A stretch of DNA of 64,000 nucleotides from an uncultured Pseudomonadota bacterium (GCA_913058255.1 CAJXQU010000007.1:1-64000); one strand, 5' to 3'. Counted from the first letter of the stretch, positions 53,331 through 63,795 are shown. Numbers and translations: made by a program. The notes: generated by a model from the letters alone, not told the origin.

Positions 53331-54084
53331 CGGTCAGTCACTTAAGATCTTAACCTATAATATTCATAAAGGTTTCAGTGTCGGAAACTTTCGGTTTGTA
53401 CTACACCAAATCCGAGAAGCGATTGAAACTGCTGATGTTGATCTCGTTTTTCTACAAGAAATTCAAGGTGAGCATAAATTAAAAAATAACCGTGTAAGTG
53501 ATTGGCCATCAGAGGCTCAATTTGAATTTTTAGCGGATAAAATGTGGCCGCATTATGCTTATGGTAAAAATGCGATCTATTATTCAGGTCACCATGGAAA
53601 TGCAATTTTAAGCAAATACCCCATTGTCGAATGGGAAAATATCAACGTCTCAAACCATCGGCGTGCAAGCCGAAGTCTACTGCATGCTGTTATCGATATT
53701 CCTGAATCAGAGGAATATGTACATACTTTTTGTATTCATTTAGGGCTTCGTGCGCCTGAGCGTCGTCGACAATTACAGGTGCTTTCACATCGAATTGAAT
53801 CACATGTTCCTGAGCAATCTCCGTTGATTATAGCTGGGGATTTTAATGATTGGCTAGGGCAGGCAGAAAAAAGCCTCAGTCATCGCTTAGGTCTATCCGA
53901 AGTGTTTAAATCTATGACGGGTAAGCATGCAAAAACATTTCCTGTATGGTGGCCAGTTCTTCCCGTTGATCGTATTTATTATCGAAACCTTGAACCGATT
54001 AACTGTCGTGTTAATGATTCCGCCATTTGGCGGAAATTATCTGATCATGCAGCGCTAGAAGCCGAGTTTGGTTTTGTGACTTAA
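53323..54084 (+). CDS. Endonuclease/exonuclease/phosphatase (EEP) family protein
   Basis: The roughly 253-residue protein has EEP motifs: LTYNIHKGF, FLQEIQGE (metal-binding Glu), SKYPIVEWEN, IAGDFNDW (catalytic Asp/Asn) and a final SDHAALE (catalytic His). Members cleave nucleic acids, phosphoinositides or phospholipids. Its place just before a CDP-alcohol phosphatidyltransferase hints at lipid substrates. The track's 53269 start is replaced by the ATG at 53323, which lies within the last codons of the kinase gene. Confidence 0.85.
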   Translation: MNNGQSLKILTYNIHKGFSVGNFRFVLHQIREAIETADVDLVFLQEIQGEHKLKNNRVSDWPSEAQFEFLADKMWPHYAYGKNAIYYSGHHGNAILSKYPIVEWENINVSNHRRASRSLLHAVIDIPESEEYVHTFCIHLGLRAPERRRQLQVLSHRIESHVPEQSPLIIAGDFNDWLGQAEKSLSHRLGLSEVFKSMTGKHAKTFPVWWPVLPVDRIYYRNLEPINCRVNDSAIWRKLSDHAALEAEFGFVT

Positions 54085-54090
54085 CAGATC

Positions 54091-54366
54091 ATGAATCATA
54101 CATTACACCTCACATATAAATTTGTTCGACGTATTACGATTTTTATTGTCGGTGTTTCTGTTGTTTTGATTGGTGTTGTTATGTTTGTAACACCGGGACC
54201 TGCGATTGTTGTGATTCCTGCAGGTCTAGCAATCCTCGGGTTAGAGTTTGCATGGGCCCGACACTGGTTAAAACTGATGAAGAAAAAAACAAAAGAGGTT
54301 GCAGAGAAGGTTAATATGTTGAAAAATAAGAAAAAAAACAAGAAAGAAGATAAAGGCGAAAAATGA
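54091..54366 (+). CDS. PGPGW-type small membrane protein
   Basis: The 91-residue protein has two hydrophobic helices around a TPGPAIVVIPAGLAILGLEF motif, the mark of the TIGR02611/PGPGW family. It ends in a very Lys-rich cytoplasmic tail. Function is unknown. It sits 6 bp after the EEP gene and 12 bp before the phosphatidyltransferase, so it is part of the same operon. Confidence 0.82.
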   Translation: MNHTLHLTYKFVRRITIFIVGVSVVLIGVVMFVTPGPAIVVIPAGLAILGLEFAWARHWLKLMKKKTKEVAEKVNMLKNKKKNKKEDKGEK

Positions 54367-54378
54367 TGGGAATAATAA

Positions 54379-54942
54379 ATGAGTCGGTTAACTTACCTTC
54401 CTAACTTTTTAACTCTGCTCAGGCTGGCCCTAGTGCCAGTTCTTATCTTTGTCTCATGGAAAGGTCATGCATTCATTTTTATTGGATTATTGAGTTTTGC
54501 TTTTTTAACAGATGCTTTAGATGGGTTCATCGCACGAACGTTTAACTTAGAGAGCAAGCTTGGAGCAAAGTTGGATAGCTTGGCTGATTTTGTCGTTTAT
54601 ATGGCCATTCCTATTTGTGCTTGGTTGCTATGGCCAGAAGTGATACAAAAAGAAAAGGCTTATGTTATTGCAATAGTGGTTAGTATTTTATTGCCAGTTT
54701 TAGTTGGGATATTTAAGTTTGGAAATTACCCCAGTTACCATACATGGATGACAAAAGTTGCAGCCATTGCGATGGCATTATCATCCATGTTTTTATTCTC
54801 TGGGGGCTCTGCTAACCTGTTCCACATCGCTACCTTTATATGTGTTATAGCAGCTTTAGAAGAGGTTATGATCACGATATTTTTATCAGAGTCTCGTAGT
54901 AATGTGCAGAGTTTATATCATGTGATTCGGCGGCGAGATTAG
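54379..54942 (+). CDS. CDP-alcohol phosphatidyltransferase family protein
   Basis: The 187-residue inner-membrane enzyme has the motif DALDGFIARTFNLESKLGAK followed by LDSLAD, which matches D-x2-D-G-x2-A-R-x8-G-x3-D-x3-D. It would transfer a phosphatidyl group from CDP-diacylglycerol to an alcohol. PgsA-like (glycerol phosphate) is possible, but the gene could also make another phospholipid, so no symbol is given. It is the last gene of the kinase operon and overlaps avtA tail-to-tail by 4 bp. Confidence 0.85.
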   Translation: MSRLTYLPNFLTLLRLALVPVLIFVSWKGHAFIFIGLLSFAFLTDALDGFIARTFNLESKLGAKLDSLADFVVYMAIPICAWLLWPEVIQKEKAYVIAIVVSILLPVLVGIFKFGNYPSYHTWMTKVAAIAMALSSMFLFSGGSANLFHIATFICVIAALEEVMITIFLSESRSNVQSLYHVIRRRD

Positions 54943-56195
54943 ACCACGTCATAAGCGCGTTTAACTTCTTCGGCAATAATTTCTAAACCTCGCTTGACGG
55001 TGTCGTCTTCTTGAGAATAGGTGATACGTATACATTCACGTGTGTGTTGCCAGTCGCCATTTAAACCCGGAAAAAAGTAATGACCTGAGACCACTAAGAC
55101 ACCCCGATCTTTTATTCTATTGTATAGTTCGTTACTGTTTATCGGTAAGTTACGTAGCCAAAGCCATAAAAACAATGCACCTTCGGCCTTGTGTAAGTGA
55201 TAGTCGTAACCATCAAGTGATGCAGATAAGTGGTTGATCGCTTGTTCAGCTTTTTGTTGGTAATACGGTTTTATTAGTTGCTTACTGAGTGAAATAATGT
55301 CACCACTTTTGACCAAGTCCAAAGTCAACTGTGGGCCGAGACCGCTGGTAGCCAAGTTGAAAACAGCATTGGATCCCGTTATTGCTTCAATGACTTTCGG
55401 ATTCGCAATGACAATCCCAGTACGGGTACCTGGCAAGCCAAGTTTCGACAAGCTCATGCAAAGAATTGTATTGTCATTCCAGACAGACTCAACTTCACTG
55501 AAAATAATATTTGGAAAGGGTAGGCCGTATGCATTATCGATGATCAAAGGGATTTGATGTTGCTTAGATAGACTCATCAAATGTTGAATTTCTTTATCGG
55601 TTAGAACATTTCCTGTCGGATTGGTTGGGCGTGATACGCAAATGGCTCCAATCTCGTCGGTGATCTCTAACGCATCAAAGTCGATATGATATTTAAAGGT
55701 ATGGTCATCGATGTGTTCGATCGAGGGACGTTGGGCAATAAAAGCATTATTTGTTAAACCTAGATCAGAATAGCCTATATATTCTGGCACTAAAGGGAAA
55801 AGAATTTTTTTCTTTTTTCCATCAGAGTATTCACCAGAAAAAAGCTTAAATAGTGTAAAGAAGCTAGATTGACTGCCTAAGGTTAAGGCAATGTTTTCGG
55901 GATGTATATCCCAGTCAAACAACTCTCTTAAGAGATCGGCTAAGGCGGTTGTGAAGGCAAGATCTCCTTGAGGAGGGTCATAGTTCCCAATCATTTTTTC
56001 AAATGAATTATTATCGGCAAGTATACGCTGCATACGTTCACGAAAGATGCGTTGAACTTCTGGAATATGTCCAGGATTGCCACCACCTAACATCAACATA
56101 TCAGAGTCACCTGACATGGCCTGACCAAGATCATCCATCAATTGCAGAATGCCAGATTTGTTAGTGAACTTCTGGCCAAAGTTTGAAAAATTCAT
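54939..56195 (-). CDS. avtA: Valine--pyruvate aminotransferase
   Basis: AvtA transfers amino groups between valine and pyruvate, making alanine. The roughly 418-residue fold-type I PLP enzyme matches E. coli AvtA closely: MLGGGNPGHIPE, VSRPTNPTGN, IDNAYGLPFPNIIFSE and PLP Lys in MSLSKLGLPGTR. I start at MNFSNFGQKF (ATG ending at 56195), which aligns with the E. coli start. The track start four codons earlier is directly abutted by the Shine-Dalgarno. Confidence 0.95.
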   Translation of the reverse strand: MNFSNFGQKFTNKSGILQLMDDLGQAMSGDSDMLMLGGGNPGHIPEVQRIFRERMQRILADNNSFEKMIGNYDPPQGDLAFTTALADLLRELFDWDIHPENIALTLGSQSSFFTLFKLFSGEYSDGKKKKILFPLVPEYIGYSDLGLTNNAFIAQRPSIEHIDDHTFKYHIDFDALEITDEIGAICVSRPTNPTGNVLTDKEIQHLMSLSKQHQIPLIIDNAYGLPFPNIIFSEVESVWNDNTILCMSLSKLGLPGTRTGIVIANPKVIEAITGSNAVFNLATSGLGPQLTLDLVKSGDIISLSKQLIKPYYQQKAEQAINHLSASLDGYDYHLHKAEGALFLWLWLRNLPINSNELYNRIKDRGVLVVSGHYFFPGLNGDWQHTRECIRITYSQEDDTVKRGLEIIAEEVKRAYDVV

Positions 56196-56238
56196 TACCG
56201 AACACATCCTCTTTAGTAGGATGCAGTATAAGAGAACC

Positions 56239-59142
56239 TTATGATTTTTCCAGAGCTTTGGTTAGTTTGGATTCGATGTGTTTTTTATAGCGGAAGAATT
56301 GGTTTGATTGAAATTGATTTCTATTCTGATCGTTGAGCATCGTCTGCGATAGATCGATGTCAGTAATATGTACAGGATAGGCTTGTCGACTACCTCTAAA
56401 CTGCATCACCTGTTCTGCTACAACATCAAATAGAGACTCTCCATATTCTAATGATGAAAACTCTTTATCTTTGCAGTAAATTGTATATTGCTCGGAATGA
56501 TTTTCATCGCGGTCACAAATGACCTGTAGACTAAGAAAATTCTCAGAGCGATCCATCATCAAGGTCAATGGCTCAATATCAAAACTGATCATTCCATCTA
56601 GCTGTCGATTCTTTTCGATAGAATACATCTCAGTGACACATTCTGTCTCATTTAGAAGACTGGTAAGATCATTATGAACAATACGTTCAATAATGGCATC
56701 AGCAAAAACTTTATAATGACCAAAAAAACTATGCTTGTTTTCTAAAGTACTCAGTTGTGTAAAGAGCGAACCCTTTTCATCTAAAACATGTACTTTTGCT
56801 TGATCATCCTTTAAATAGAAAAATATCTGTACAGCTTCTGGTTTATTCGCAGCATAGATAGCAGGTAGCAAGGTGTCTGAGCAGGTGTATGGGCCGAAAT
56901 GTACTTGCGAAAAATTGCTGGCTGGTTTCGCTAGATATTTTAATAAGCTAGTTTGGTTCTCTATCACTTTATGAGAAATGACATCATTGTCGAACTCGAT
57001 GCTTTGATAACCATCTTCAACTTCTACGATATAACGACCTTCTGTGTAACCGTCGGCAGCAAAAAAATGTTCAACGATATCACTAAACAAAGCATTTAAT
57101 GTTTTTCTGATCTGTGAACCGTAGCCAGGCGAGTAACAGTAGACCTCTAAGATCTCCGGCGGGATTTTTTGTGAAAGAGGTGCCCATGACATGTATTCAG
57201 TAATGCAATCAATTAATGCGTCTGTCCCCGAATAATGCTTAATAAACGTTTCGCCCCAAGAGGTAACAAAAACAAGATCAAACGTTTTTGTTAAGTTCTC
57301 ATGTTGGCCGCCATAACTTAATGCATTACTTCTTTGGCTAGATAACAAGGTATCATTTAAGTTTGAATCGGCCTTTGGCGGTAGCCCAGTATTAACAAAA
57401 ACTGCTCCAGAAATAATTCTTACCGGTTCTGATAAAGCTATATTTTCAGTTTGTTGATCAAGCGTGAATTGTTTAGAAAATGCTTCTAAAATTGTTTTTA
57501 TTTCCTGCTGGTTGATCTTATTGTCGGCAGGCAGATAAAGTGAAACTTTACTATCTTTATCAAGGATCTTATTAAAATAGCACCAAGCCAATATTTCGAT
57601 CAGGCTGGAAGTTCGTTTTAAATGTGTTGTGTCACCGAGGTCTTGCTGAGTGACAATACCGCGATATAAAACCCATGATGGAGGAGCCTGAACTGTTTCA
57701 GATAAACCCCAAGTTGATTCTGGGGTCGGTTGCATTAAATGTAGAGAAACAGTGCCTTCGCTAATATCGGGTGAAATTCCACGGTTAATGATTTCAATCT
57801 TGCCAGATTTTCGTTCAAAGGCAGAAAATAAGCGTCGATTAAGTAGGTGTAGATCGGCTTGTGTAATTAATGGGTTGTTAGTATTTTCATTGGCGAATTT
57901 AGTGAGAATTCGAAAGCATTTAGTTAAAGTATTAATCAGGCCGGTTCGCTCTCGAATGACTGTTTCGAGCTTCCAGTTGTCACGTGCATCAAGTTCTGAA
58001 ACTTGCCCTTCTTCCCATGCCCAGTTTGTAACAAGATCGTTGACCAGCTTTTGACGTGAGTCTCCAAAGCGACTGCTGTTAGAATTTTGCGATAGCTTTT
58101 CGTTAACTTTCAGATAGAAACTACGACGTAAAATTTCCAGCCTTAGCATGTCTCCGCTATCAAGCAGGTACTCTTCAACCTGTTTAAACATCAATAGCCA
58201 GGGATCGAGCAAGTCGATATCGGTTGTGCCTTCATAAACGCGCTTTTTAAATTGATGGCTGATCAAGCTAACGCCACTATTATCAGCGGCGTAAACTTCC
58301 ATCAATAGTAGTTTTAGAACCGATTTATAAGGAGACTTAATGCTTTTGTTGAGTTGCCATATCGCGGCACCAAAGAATTCTTCAGAGGCAATATTGGTTA
58401 ACGGTCCTAGATTAATGCATTTATCTAAGCTCGGATGGTCTGCGTTAGTGACGTTCCTTTGGCTTTGAATATATTCTTCAAACTGCATTTCATGTTGTAA
58501 AGGAACCATCCACCATGTGAGAGGTAAGCCAGCAATTTTAATGCTGGAACGATAAAACTCATCTAACAATAGCCCTTGTTGAGAACTGCCACTGCTTTCA
58601 TTGGAAATCGGTAGCATTTCACCGACGCGAAACCGGTCAGGGTTGATAATGTAGAAATGGACTTCAATTTCTGATTTGGCCGCCCAGTTTTCGATTAATT
58701 GAGCTTTTTGTTGTAATTCTTCTAGCAATTTTTCATTGATACTAGGTTCAACAAAGACCCAGATATCAAAGTCACTTTCGCCGTTATAAGCGATCGTGCC
58801 TGGGCTCCCCATAAAATAAAGACCCAAAATATTGAATTTCTGAGGTGCTTTTTTACCAACCTTATTACTTCGAGCGATGCGTCTTGCTTCAAACAAAGAC
58901 TGTCCAGAGGGATAGTAATCAGCGATTCCAAACGGTGTTTTGTTTGAAACAAACCCGGGGAGATCGTGTTCATTGACATGGAATAATAGCGGCAAAGCAT
59001 CCAAGAAGGCTTGCTTTCTTGGACTGAGAGCTTGTTGAACACGCGACATTCTGCCTTCGTTAATGGCAAGAAAACGATTAATGGGTAAATCAGCCTCCTG
59101 TTCCAGGTTTTCTGGGGGGCTTTTAAATACTGCTTCGGACAT
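56239..59142 (-). CDS. cyaA: Class I adenylate cyclase
   Basis: The 967-residue protein makes cAMP from ATP. The N-terminal catalytic domain (about 1-530) carries the nucleotidyltransferase motif GSPGTIAYNGESDFDIWV. The C-terminal half (about 535-967) is the regulatory region. It is longer than the 848-residue E. coli enzyme but within the class I range of Pseudomonas/Vibrio relatives. It is followed by avtA 43 bp later on the same strand. A CRP-type regulator would be elsewhere. Confidence 0.93.
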   Translation of the reverse strand: MSEAVFKSPPENLEQEADLPINRFLAINEGRMSRVQQALSPRKQAFLDALPLLFHVNEHDLPGFVSNKTPFGIADYYPSGQSLFEARRIARSNKVGKKAPQKFNILGLYFMGSPGTIAYNGESDFDIWVFVEPSINEKLLEELQQKAQLIENWAAKSEIEVHFYIINPDRFRVGEMLPISNESSGSSQQGLLLDEFYRSSIKIAGLPLTWWMVPLQHEMQFEEYIQSQRNVTNADHPSLDKCINLGPLTNIASEEFFGAAIWQLNKSIKSPYKSVLKLLLMEVYAADNSGVSLISHQFKKRVYEGTTDIDLLDPWLLMFKQVEEYLLDSGDMLRLEILRRSFYLKVNEKLSQNSNSSRFGDSRQKLVNDLVTNWAWEEGQVSELDARDNWKLETVIRERTGLINTLTKCFRILTKFANENTNNPLITQADLHLLNRRLFSAFERKSGKIEIINRGISPDISEGTVSLHLMQPTPESTWGLSETVQAPPSWVLYRGIVTQQDLGDTTHLKRTSSLIEILAWCYFNKILDKDSKVSLYLPADNKINQQEIKTILEAFSKQFTLDQQTENIALSEPVRIISGAVFVNTGLPPKADSNLNDTLLSSQRSNALSYGGQHENLTKTFDLVFVTSWGETFIKHYSGTDALIDCITEYMSWAPLSQKIPPEILEVYCYSPGYGSQIRKTLNALFSDIVEHFFAADGYTEGRYIVEVEDGYQSIEFDNDVISHKVIENQTSLLKYLAKPASNFSQVHFGPYTCSDTLLPAIYAANKPEAVQIFFYLKDDQAKVHVLDEKGSLFTQLSTLENKHSFFGHYKVFADAIIERIVHNDLTSLLNETECVTEMYSIEKNRQLDGMISFDIEPLTLMMDRSENFLSLQVICDRDENHSEQYTIYCKDKEFSSLEYGESLFDVVAEQVMQFRGSRQAYPVHITDIDLSQTMLNDQNRNQFQSNQFFRYKKHIESKLTKALEKS

Positions 59143-59370
59143 GTTGAAGCTAGCGGCCCTTCATGATAAATCTTGAACAGTATTATTCCCGAATAATGTT
59201 TGTTATTCTTAGGGGTCATACAAAATTCTTAGCTGATCCATCAATATTGATGTCAGCCCTATAGATACAGCAGTTTGTCAATGAATATGAGAGCTGCTAT
59301 CTGAAAATCGGACAAAAATCACTACAATTTTTGACTATAAATTTTGCAATAAAAATGGAGAGAAAGTCCA

Positions 59371-60624
59371 ATGTACACTAAAGATATGACGGTTGAAGGT
59401 TTTGACCCGGAGTTGTTTGCTGCGATGGAAGGCGAGCGTGTTCGTCAAGAAGAAGATATCGAGTTGATCGCTTCTGAAAACATGACCAGCCCTCGGGTAC
59501 TTGAATGCCAAGGTTCTGTTCTTACTAACAAATATGCTGAAGGTTATCCAGGTAAGCGCTACTACGGTGGTTGTGAGTATGTCGATGTTGTTGAGCAATT
59601 AGCCATTGATCGTGCGTGTGAGTTGTTTGGTGCCGATTGGGCCAATGTCCAACCACATTCAGGATCACAAGCAAACGGTGCTGTTTATTTAGCCTTGTTG
59701 GAAGCGGGCGATACGATTATGGGTTTGAGCCTAGCGCACGGTGGTCACTTGACCCATGGCGCGCACGTTAATGTTTCTGGCCGAGTTTTCAACGCGATTC
59801 AGTATGGCTTGGATGAAAATGGTGTTATTGATTATGACGAAGCAGAGCGTTTGGCCTTAGAGCATAAACCTAAAATGATCTGGACAGGCTTCTCAGCTTA
59901 CTCACGTGAGTGGGATTGGCAGCGTTTTCGTGACATCTGCGATAAAGTTGGCGCGATTATGGTTGCTGACATCGCTCACGTTGCAGGTTTGGTTGCGACG
60001 GGTGAATACCCAAGCCCAGTGGGCCTTGCGGATATCACGACTTCTACCACACATAAGACGCTACGTGGCCCACGTTCAGGAATCATCATGGGCAGAGCGA
60101 ATGATGAGATCCAAAAGAAGATCAACTTTATGGTTTTCCCTGCTTACCAAGGTGGCCCTCACATGCACACGATTGCTGCTAAAGCGGTTGCTTTCAAAGA
60201 GTGCATGGAACCGGAGTTCAAAACTTATATCCAGCAGGTTAAATCGAATGCGAATGCCATGGTTGACGTCTTTCTTGAGCGTGGGTTGAAAATCGTTTCT
60301 GGGGGTACAGATAATCACTTGTTCCTTGTTGATATGATCGAGAAAGGTTTAACCGGTAAAGAAGTTGATGCAGCATTGAGTAAAGCCAATATAACGGTGA
60401 ATAAAAATGCTGTGCCTAACGATCCACAATCACCCTTCGTAACCAGTGGTATTCGTATCGGCACGCCTTCGATCACGACACGTGGTTTCGAAGAAGCTGA
60501 GTCATCACAGGTTGCGACTTGGATCTGCGATATCATGGATAATATGGGTGATGATGCAACAATCGCTCGTGTTAAAGGTGAAGTACTTGAGCTTTGCAAA
60601 AAGTTTCCATTATACGAAAGCTAA
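59371..60624 (+). CDS. glyA: Serine hydroxymethyltransferase
   Basis: GlyA interconverts serine plus THF with glycine plus methylene-THF, linking the gcv and ser genes of this window. The 417-residue PLP enzyme has [12 protein letters not shown] near the start, [11 protein letters not shown] for the cofactor, and the PLP Lys in [24 protein letters not shown] precedes the ATG. A strong terminator separates it from nrdR. Confidence 0.98.
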   Translation: MYTKDMTVEGFDPELFAAMEGERVRQEEDIELIASENMTSPRVLECQGSVLTNKYAEGYPGKRYYGGCEYVDVVEQLAIDRACELFGADWANVQPHSGSQANGAVYLALLEAGDTIMGLSLAHGGHLTHGAHVNVSGRVFNAIQYGLDENGVIDYDEAERLALEHKPKMIWTGFSAYSREWDWQRFRDICDKVGAIMVADIAHVAGLVATGEYPSPVGLADITTSTTHKTLRGPRSGIIMGRANDEIQKKINFMVFPAYQGGPHMHTIAAKAVAFKECMEPEFKTYIQQVKSNANAMVDVFLERGLKIVSGGTDNHLFLVDMIEKGLTGKEVDAALSKANITVNKNAVPNDPQSPFVTSGIRIGTPSITTRGFEEAESSQVATWICDIMDNMGDDATIARVKGEVLELCKKFPLYES

Positions 60625-60650
60625 GTAAAGTAATACTCTAAAATAAAGTA

Positions 60651-60690
60651 ACCGTAAGGATGGCAGTTTGGTGTCCTTGCGGTTTTTTTT
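60651..60690 (+). terminator. glyA terminator
   Basis: ACCGTAAGGA / TCCTTGCGGT form a 10-bp stem with one mismatch, followed by eight T. Confidence 0.9.
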
Positions 60691-60711
60691 GGTCTAAGTG
60701 AGCCTAATAAT

Positions 60712-61209
60712 ATGCGCTGCCCTTTTTGTAACGAACTCGATACACGAGTCATTGACTCACGTGATGCCAGCGAAGGCGATCAAATACGTCGCCGTCGTGA
60801 ATGCACTGATTGTAAAGAGCGCTTTACCACCTATGAAACGGCAGAGTTAAGCTATCCAAAGATTGTGAAATCTGATGGTCGTCGTGAAATTTTTATTGAA
60901 GAAAAACTCCGCTCAGGCCTTACGCGCGCATTAGAAAAACGTCCTGTAGAAATGGATGCTGTTGAAGTTTCTATTGAGAAGATCAAACGTCAGCTACGCA
61001 AAACGGGTGAGCGTGAAATCGACTCTCAAAAAGTAGGTGATTGGGTCATGGATCAGTTACGCGAACTTGATCAAGTTGCCTATGTCCGTTTTGCTTCTGT
61101 TTACCGTAGTTTTGAAGATGTTCGCGCTTTTCTGGATGAAATCGAGCGACTTGAGGATGAATTGCCTAGTGAAGTCAAAAAAGAAAGGGGCAAATCTAAA
61201 CCTTGCTAA
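60712..61209 (+). CDS. nrdR: Transcriptional repressor NrdR
   Basis: NrdR represses ribonucleotide reductase genes in response to ATP/dATP. The 165-residue protein has a zinc ribbon ([18 protein letters not shown], later [12 protein letters not shown]) and an ATP-cone (about 49-139, opening [19 protein letters not shown]). It is slightly longer than usual because of a basic C-terminal tail ([10 protein letters not shown]). Position between glyA and ribD is the classic gammaproteobacterial order. Confidence 0.97.
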   Translation: MRCPFCNELDTRVIDSRDASEGDQIRRRRECTDCKERFTTYETAELSYPKIVKSDGRREIFIEEKLRSGLTRALEKRPVEMDAVEVSIEKIKRQLRKTGEREIDSQKVGDWVMDQLRELDQVAYVRFASVYRSFEDVRAFLDEIERLEDELPSEVKKERGKSKPC

Positions 61210-61564
61210 AAGTTCCAAAAAAGTCATTGGTAAATACCGACTTCAATTTTTTGCAGTCTCCCAAAAGCTTAAAAAATACTCATACCTAACATATTTAAAC
61301 CTGTCGCCTTTTAGAGATAAAATCAATTCGGGAAATAAATTTTCAAATGATGTGAGTTGTATCTAGCTGATATCATTGTTTTTCTGTGGTTTATCCTGTG
61401 TATGCAACCATCTGTTTTTTTTAGAATTTTCACGAAAAAAAACAAATTAACGTTTAATTCTTTACGCTCTCGTAAATTTTGATTTTAAAGAATACTCTCT
61501 GGCTCATCTTTTTGTATCGAGTATCTGGCTTGACCCTTTATACAACTCCCCGCAAACTGCTCGC
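61210..61564. other. 355-bp spacer upstream of ribD
   Basis: It presumably holds the ribD promoter. I looked for an FMN riboswitch and see no recognisable core. The 109-codon ORF listed here is an out-of-frame continuation over the end of nrdR and is not called. Confidence 0.45.
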
Positions 61565-62671
61565 ATGAGCGAATCAACTCCACATACGGATCAGCAATAT
61601 ATGAACCGAGCCATTCAATTGGCGAGGAAAGGTTTATTCACGACTCATCCAAACCCGCGTGTCGGTTGTGTGTTGGTGAAAAATGATCAGATCATCGGTG
61701 AAGGATTTCATCTAAAAGCTGGAGAAGGTCATGCGGAAGTTAATGCCTTAGCCGAAGCTGGTGAAGAGGCAAATAGTGCAAGATGTTACGTGACCTTAGA
61801 ACCATGCTCTCATCAGGGAAAAACTCCACCTTGTGCAGATGCCTTGATTAAGGCAGGTATCAGTGAAGTGTTTATCGCCATGCAAGATCCAAATCCTTTA
61901 GTGGCAGGCAAAGGGATCAATAAGCTCAAAGCAGCAGGCATTAATGTAACCGTTGGCCTTTGTGAGGCACAGGCGGAAGGTCTAAACCCCGGCTTTATAA
62001 AGCGTATGCGGACGGGCTTGCCCTATGTTCGTGTCAAGATCGGTGCAAGTTTAGATGGACGTACGGCAATGGCGTCAGGTGAAAGTCAGTGGATCACGAG
62101 TGGAGCATCGAGAAAAGATGTGCAGCGCTGGCGAGCAAAAAGTTCTGCGATTCTAACGGGAGTCGATACCGTATTAGCCGATGACCCATCGATGAATGTA
62201 CGTGATGCAGATATTGAGATGGCTGGACGTCAACCGTTGAGAGTCGTTTTAGACTCACAATTTCGTTTTCCAAAAAATGCCAAGATGGCGAGATTGGCTG
62301 GCGAAACATTGATTATGACTGGGTTGGAAATCGAACAAGATAATGCCTTGCAAGTTAAGATCAATTCAGACTATAAAATTGATTTAGAAAATGCATTACG
62401 AGAACTGGCAAAAAGAGAAATTAATGAAGTCTTAGTTGAAGCGGGTCCAACCTTATCTGGGGCATTGATTCAGGCGGGTTTAGTGGACGAACTGATCCTC
62501 TATTTAGCGCCGAAGCTTTTGGGTGGAGCAGCTAAGCCACTTGTACACTTGCCGGGGCTGGAAAAGTTGGCAGATTGTGTACAATTAGATATTCAGAGTA
62601 TGAAAACGATCGGACAGGGCGCTGATCAAAATATTCGCGTTATTGCTCACGTTTTAGACATAAAGTCTTAG
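61565..62671 (+). CDS. ribD: Bifunctional riboflavin deaminase/reductase
   Basis: RibD deaminates and then reduces the pyrimidine intermediate in riboflavin synthesis. The 368-residue protein has an N-terminal deaminase (about 1-145, zinc motif HAEVNAL and PCSHQGKTPPC) and a C-terminal reductase (about 150-365, VRVKIGASLDGRTAMASGES). ribE follows 39 bp later, giving a ribD-ribE-ycgN operon. Confidence 0.97.
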   Translation: MSESTPHTDQQYMNRAIQLARKGLFTTHPNPRVGCVLVKNDQIIGEGFHLKAGEGHAEVNALAEAGEEANSARCYVTLEPCSHQGKTPPCADALIKAGISEVFIAMQDPNPLVAGKGINKLKAAGINVTVGLCEAQAEGLNPGFIKRMRTGLPYVRVKIGASLDGRTAMASGESQWITSGASRKDVQRWRAKSSAILTGVDTVLADDPSMNVRDADIEMAGRQPLRVVLDSQFRFPKNAKMARLAGETLIMTGLEIEQDNALQVKINSDYKIDLENALRELAKREINEVLVEAGPTLSGALIQAGLVDELILYLAPKLLGGAAKPLVHLPGLEKLADCVQLDIQSMKTIGQGADQNIRVIAHVLDIKS

Positions 62672-62710
62672 AGATTTTACATCTCAATTTCAACCGATAT
62701 AGAGAGAAAT

Positions 62711-63355
62711 ATGTTTACAGGAATTATTCAATCCATTGGCAAAATATCAGCGATCAAGACAGGCTCGCTAGATTCTCGTTTAACGGTTAATGTTGGTAAT
62801 ATGCTATTCACGGACGTTGAAATGGGTGAAAGTATTAGTATCAATGGCGCCTGTATGACCGTTGTGGAATTTGATCTGTCGAGTTTTTCTGCTGATGTTT
62901 CTCGTGAATCACTGGCATTGACGACGCTGGGAAGACTGAAAGCAGGATCGGTAGTCAATCTGGAACGAGCGATGCAATTATCTGATCGACTTGGCGGTCA
63001 TCTTGTCTCTGGTCATATTGATGGTTTAGGTCAGGTGACCCAATGCGTAGCGGAGGGGAAATCGACCCGTTATGTGATCAGAGTTCCAGATGAATTAGCC
63101 AAGTATATTGCGCACAAAGGTTCGGTCTGTGTTGATGGTGTTAGCCTGACAGTCAATGAAGTTAATGGCAGTGAATTTAGTTTGCAGATCATTCCTCATA
63201 CGCAACAGGAAACCATTTTTAGCGAATACCTGCTTGGATCTGAAGTAAATATTGAAGTGGATATTATTGCTCGATATCTTGAGAGGCTTTTAGATAAATC
63301 AGATAAACCTTCAGGTTTGACGATGGAACAGATCGTAAAAGCAGGCTTTAAGTAA
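62711..63355 (+). CDS. ribE: Riboflavin synthase, alpha subunit
   Basis: It converts two 6,7-dimethyl-8-ribityllumazine molecules to riboflavin. The 214-residue protein has the two homologous lumazine-binding barrels: MFTGIIQSIGKI with ISINGACMTV, and HLVSGHIDGLGQV with VCVDGVSLTVNEV. Its stop codon overlaps the ATG of the next gene by one base (TAATG). ribBA and ribH, often next, are not here. Confidence 0.96.
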   Translation: MFTGIIQSIGKISAIKTGSLDSRLTVNVGNMLFTDVEMGESISINGACMTVVEFDLSSFSADVSRESLALTTLGRLKAGSVVNLERAMQLSDRLGGHLVSGHIDGLGQVTQCVAEGKSTRYVIRVPDELAKYIAHKGSVCVDGVSLTVNEVNGSEFSLQIIPHTQQETIFSEYLLGSEVNIEVDIIARYLERLLDKSDKPSGLTMEQIVKAGFK

Positions 63356-63795
63356 TGGCTGATCAACCCTTTTGGAAAGTAAAAAAATTAGCTGAAATGA
63401 CGCGTCCTGAATGGGAATCTCTGTGTGATGGATGTGCCCGATGTTGTTTGTTTAAACTCGAAGACGAAGACACTCAAGAGCTGTTCTATACAAAAGTTGC
63501 GTGTAAGTTGTTAGATCATAAAACGTGTCAGTGCACTCAATACAAAACCCGATCAACTTTAGTTCCTGATTGTATAACCATGTCGCCGGAGAATCCCGAA
63601 GTATTTTCATGGTTTCCACCGACCTGCGCCTATAAATTACTCGATGAAGGAAAGGATCTGCCTAGTTGGCATCCTTTGATCAGCGGTGATCCAGATAGTG
63701 TTACAAAGGCAGGTATTTCAATTGGCGGTTGGGCAATACCCGAAGGTGAAATAGATGATGTTGAAGACCATATTATAACTTTGGATGTGAAATAA
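63355..63795 (+). CDS. YcgN-type cysteine-cluster protein (UPF0260)
   Basis: The 146-residue protein has the C-x2-C-x2-CC cluster (CDGCARCCLFKLEDE), then CKLLDHKTCQCTQY and a conserved WFPPTCAYKLL segment, as in YcgN/UPF0260. Function is unknown, and metal binding is likely from the cysteines. It is coupled to ribE by the one-base overlap. Confidence 0.9.
   Translation: MADQPFWKVKKLAEMTRPEWESLCDGCARCCLFKLEDEDTQELFYTKVACKLLDHKTCQCTQYKTRSTLVPDCITMSPENPEVFSWFPPTCAYKLLDEGKDLPSWHPLISGDPDSVTKAGISIGGWAIPEGEIDDVEDHIITLDVK

Noticed and set aside
61210-61564. FMN riboswitch before ribD
   Set aside because: I could not find the conserved RFN core or its long pairing arms. A covariance-model scan would settle it.
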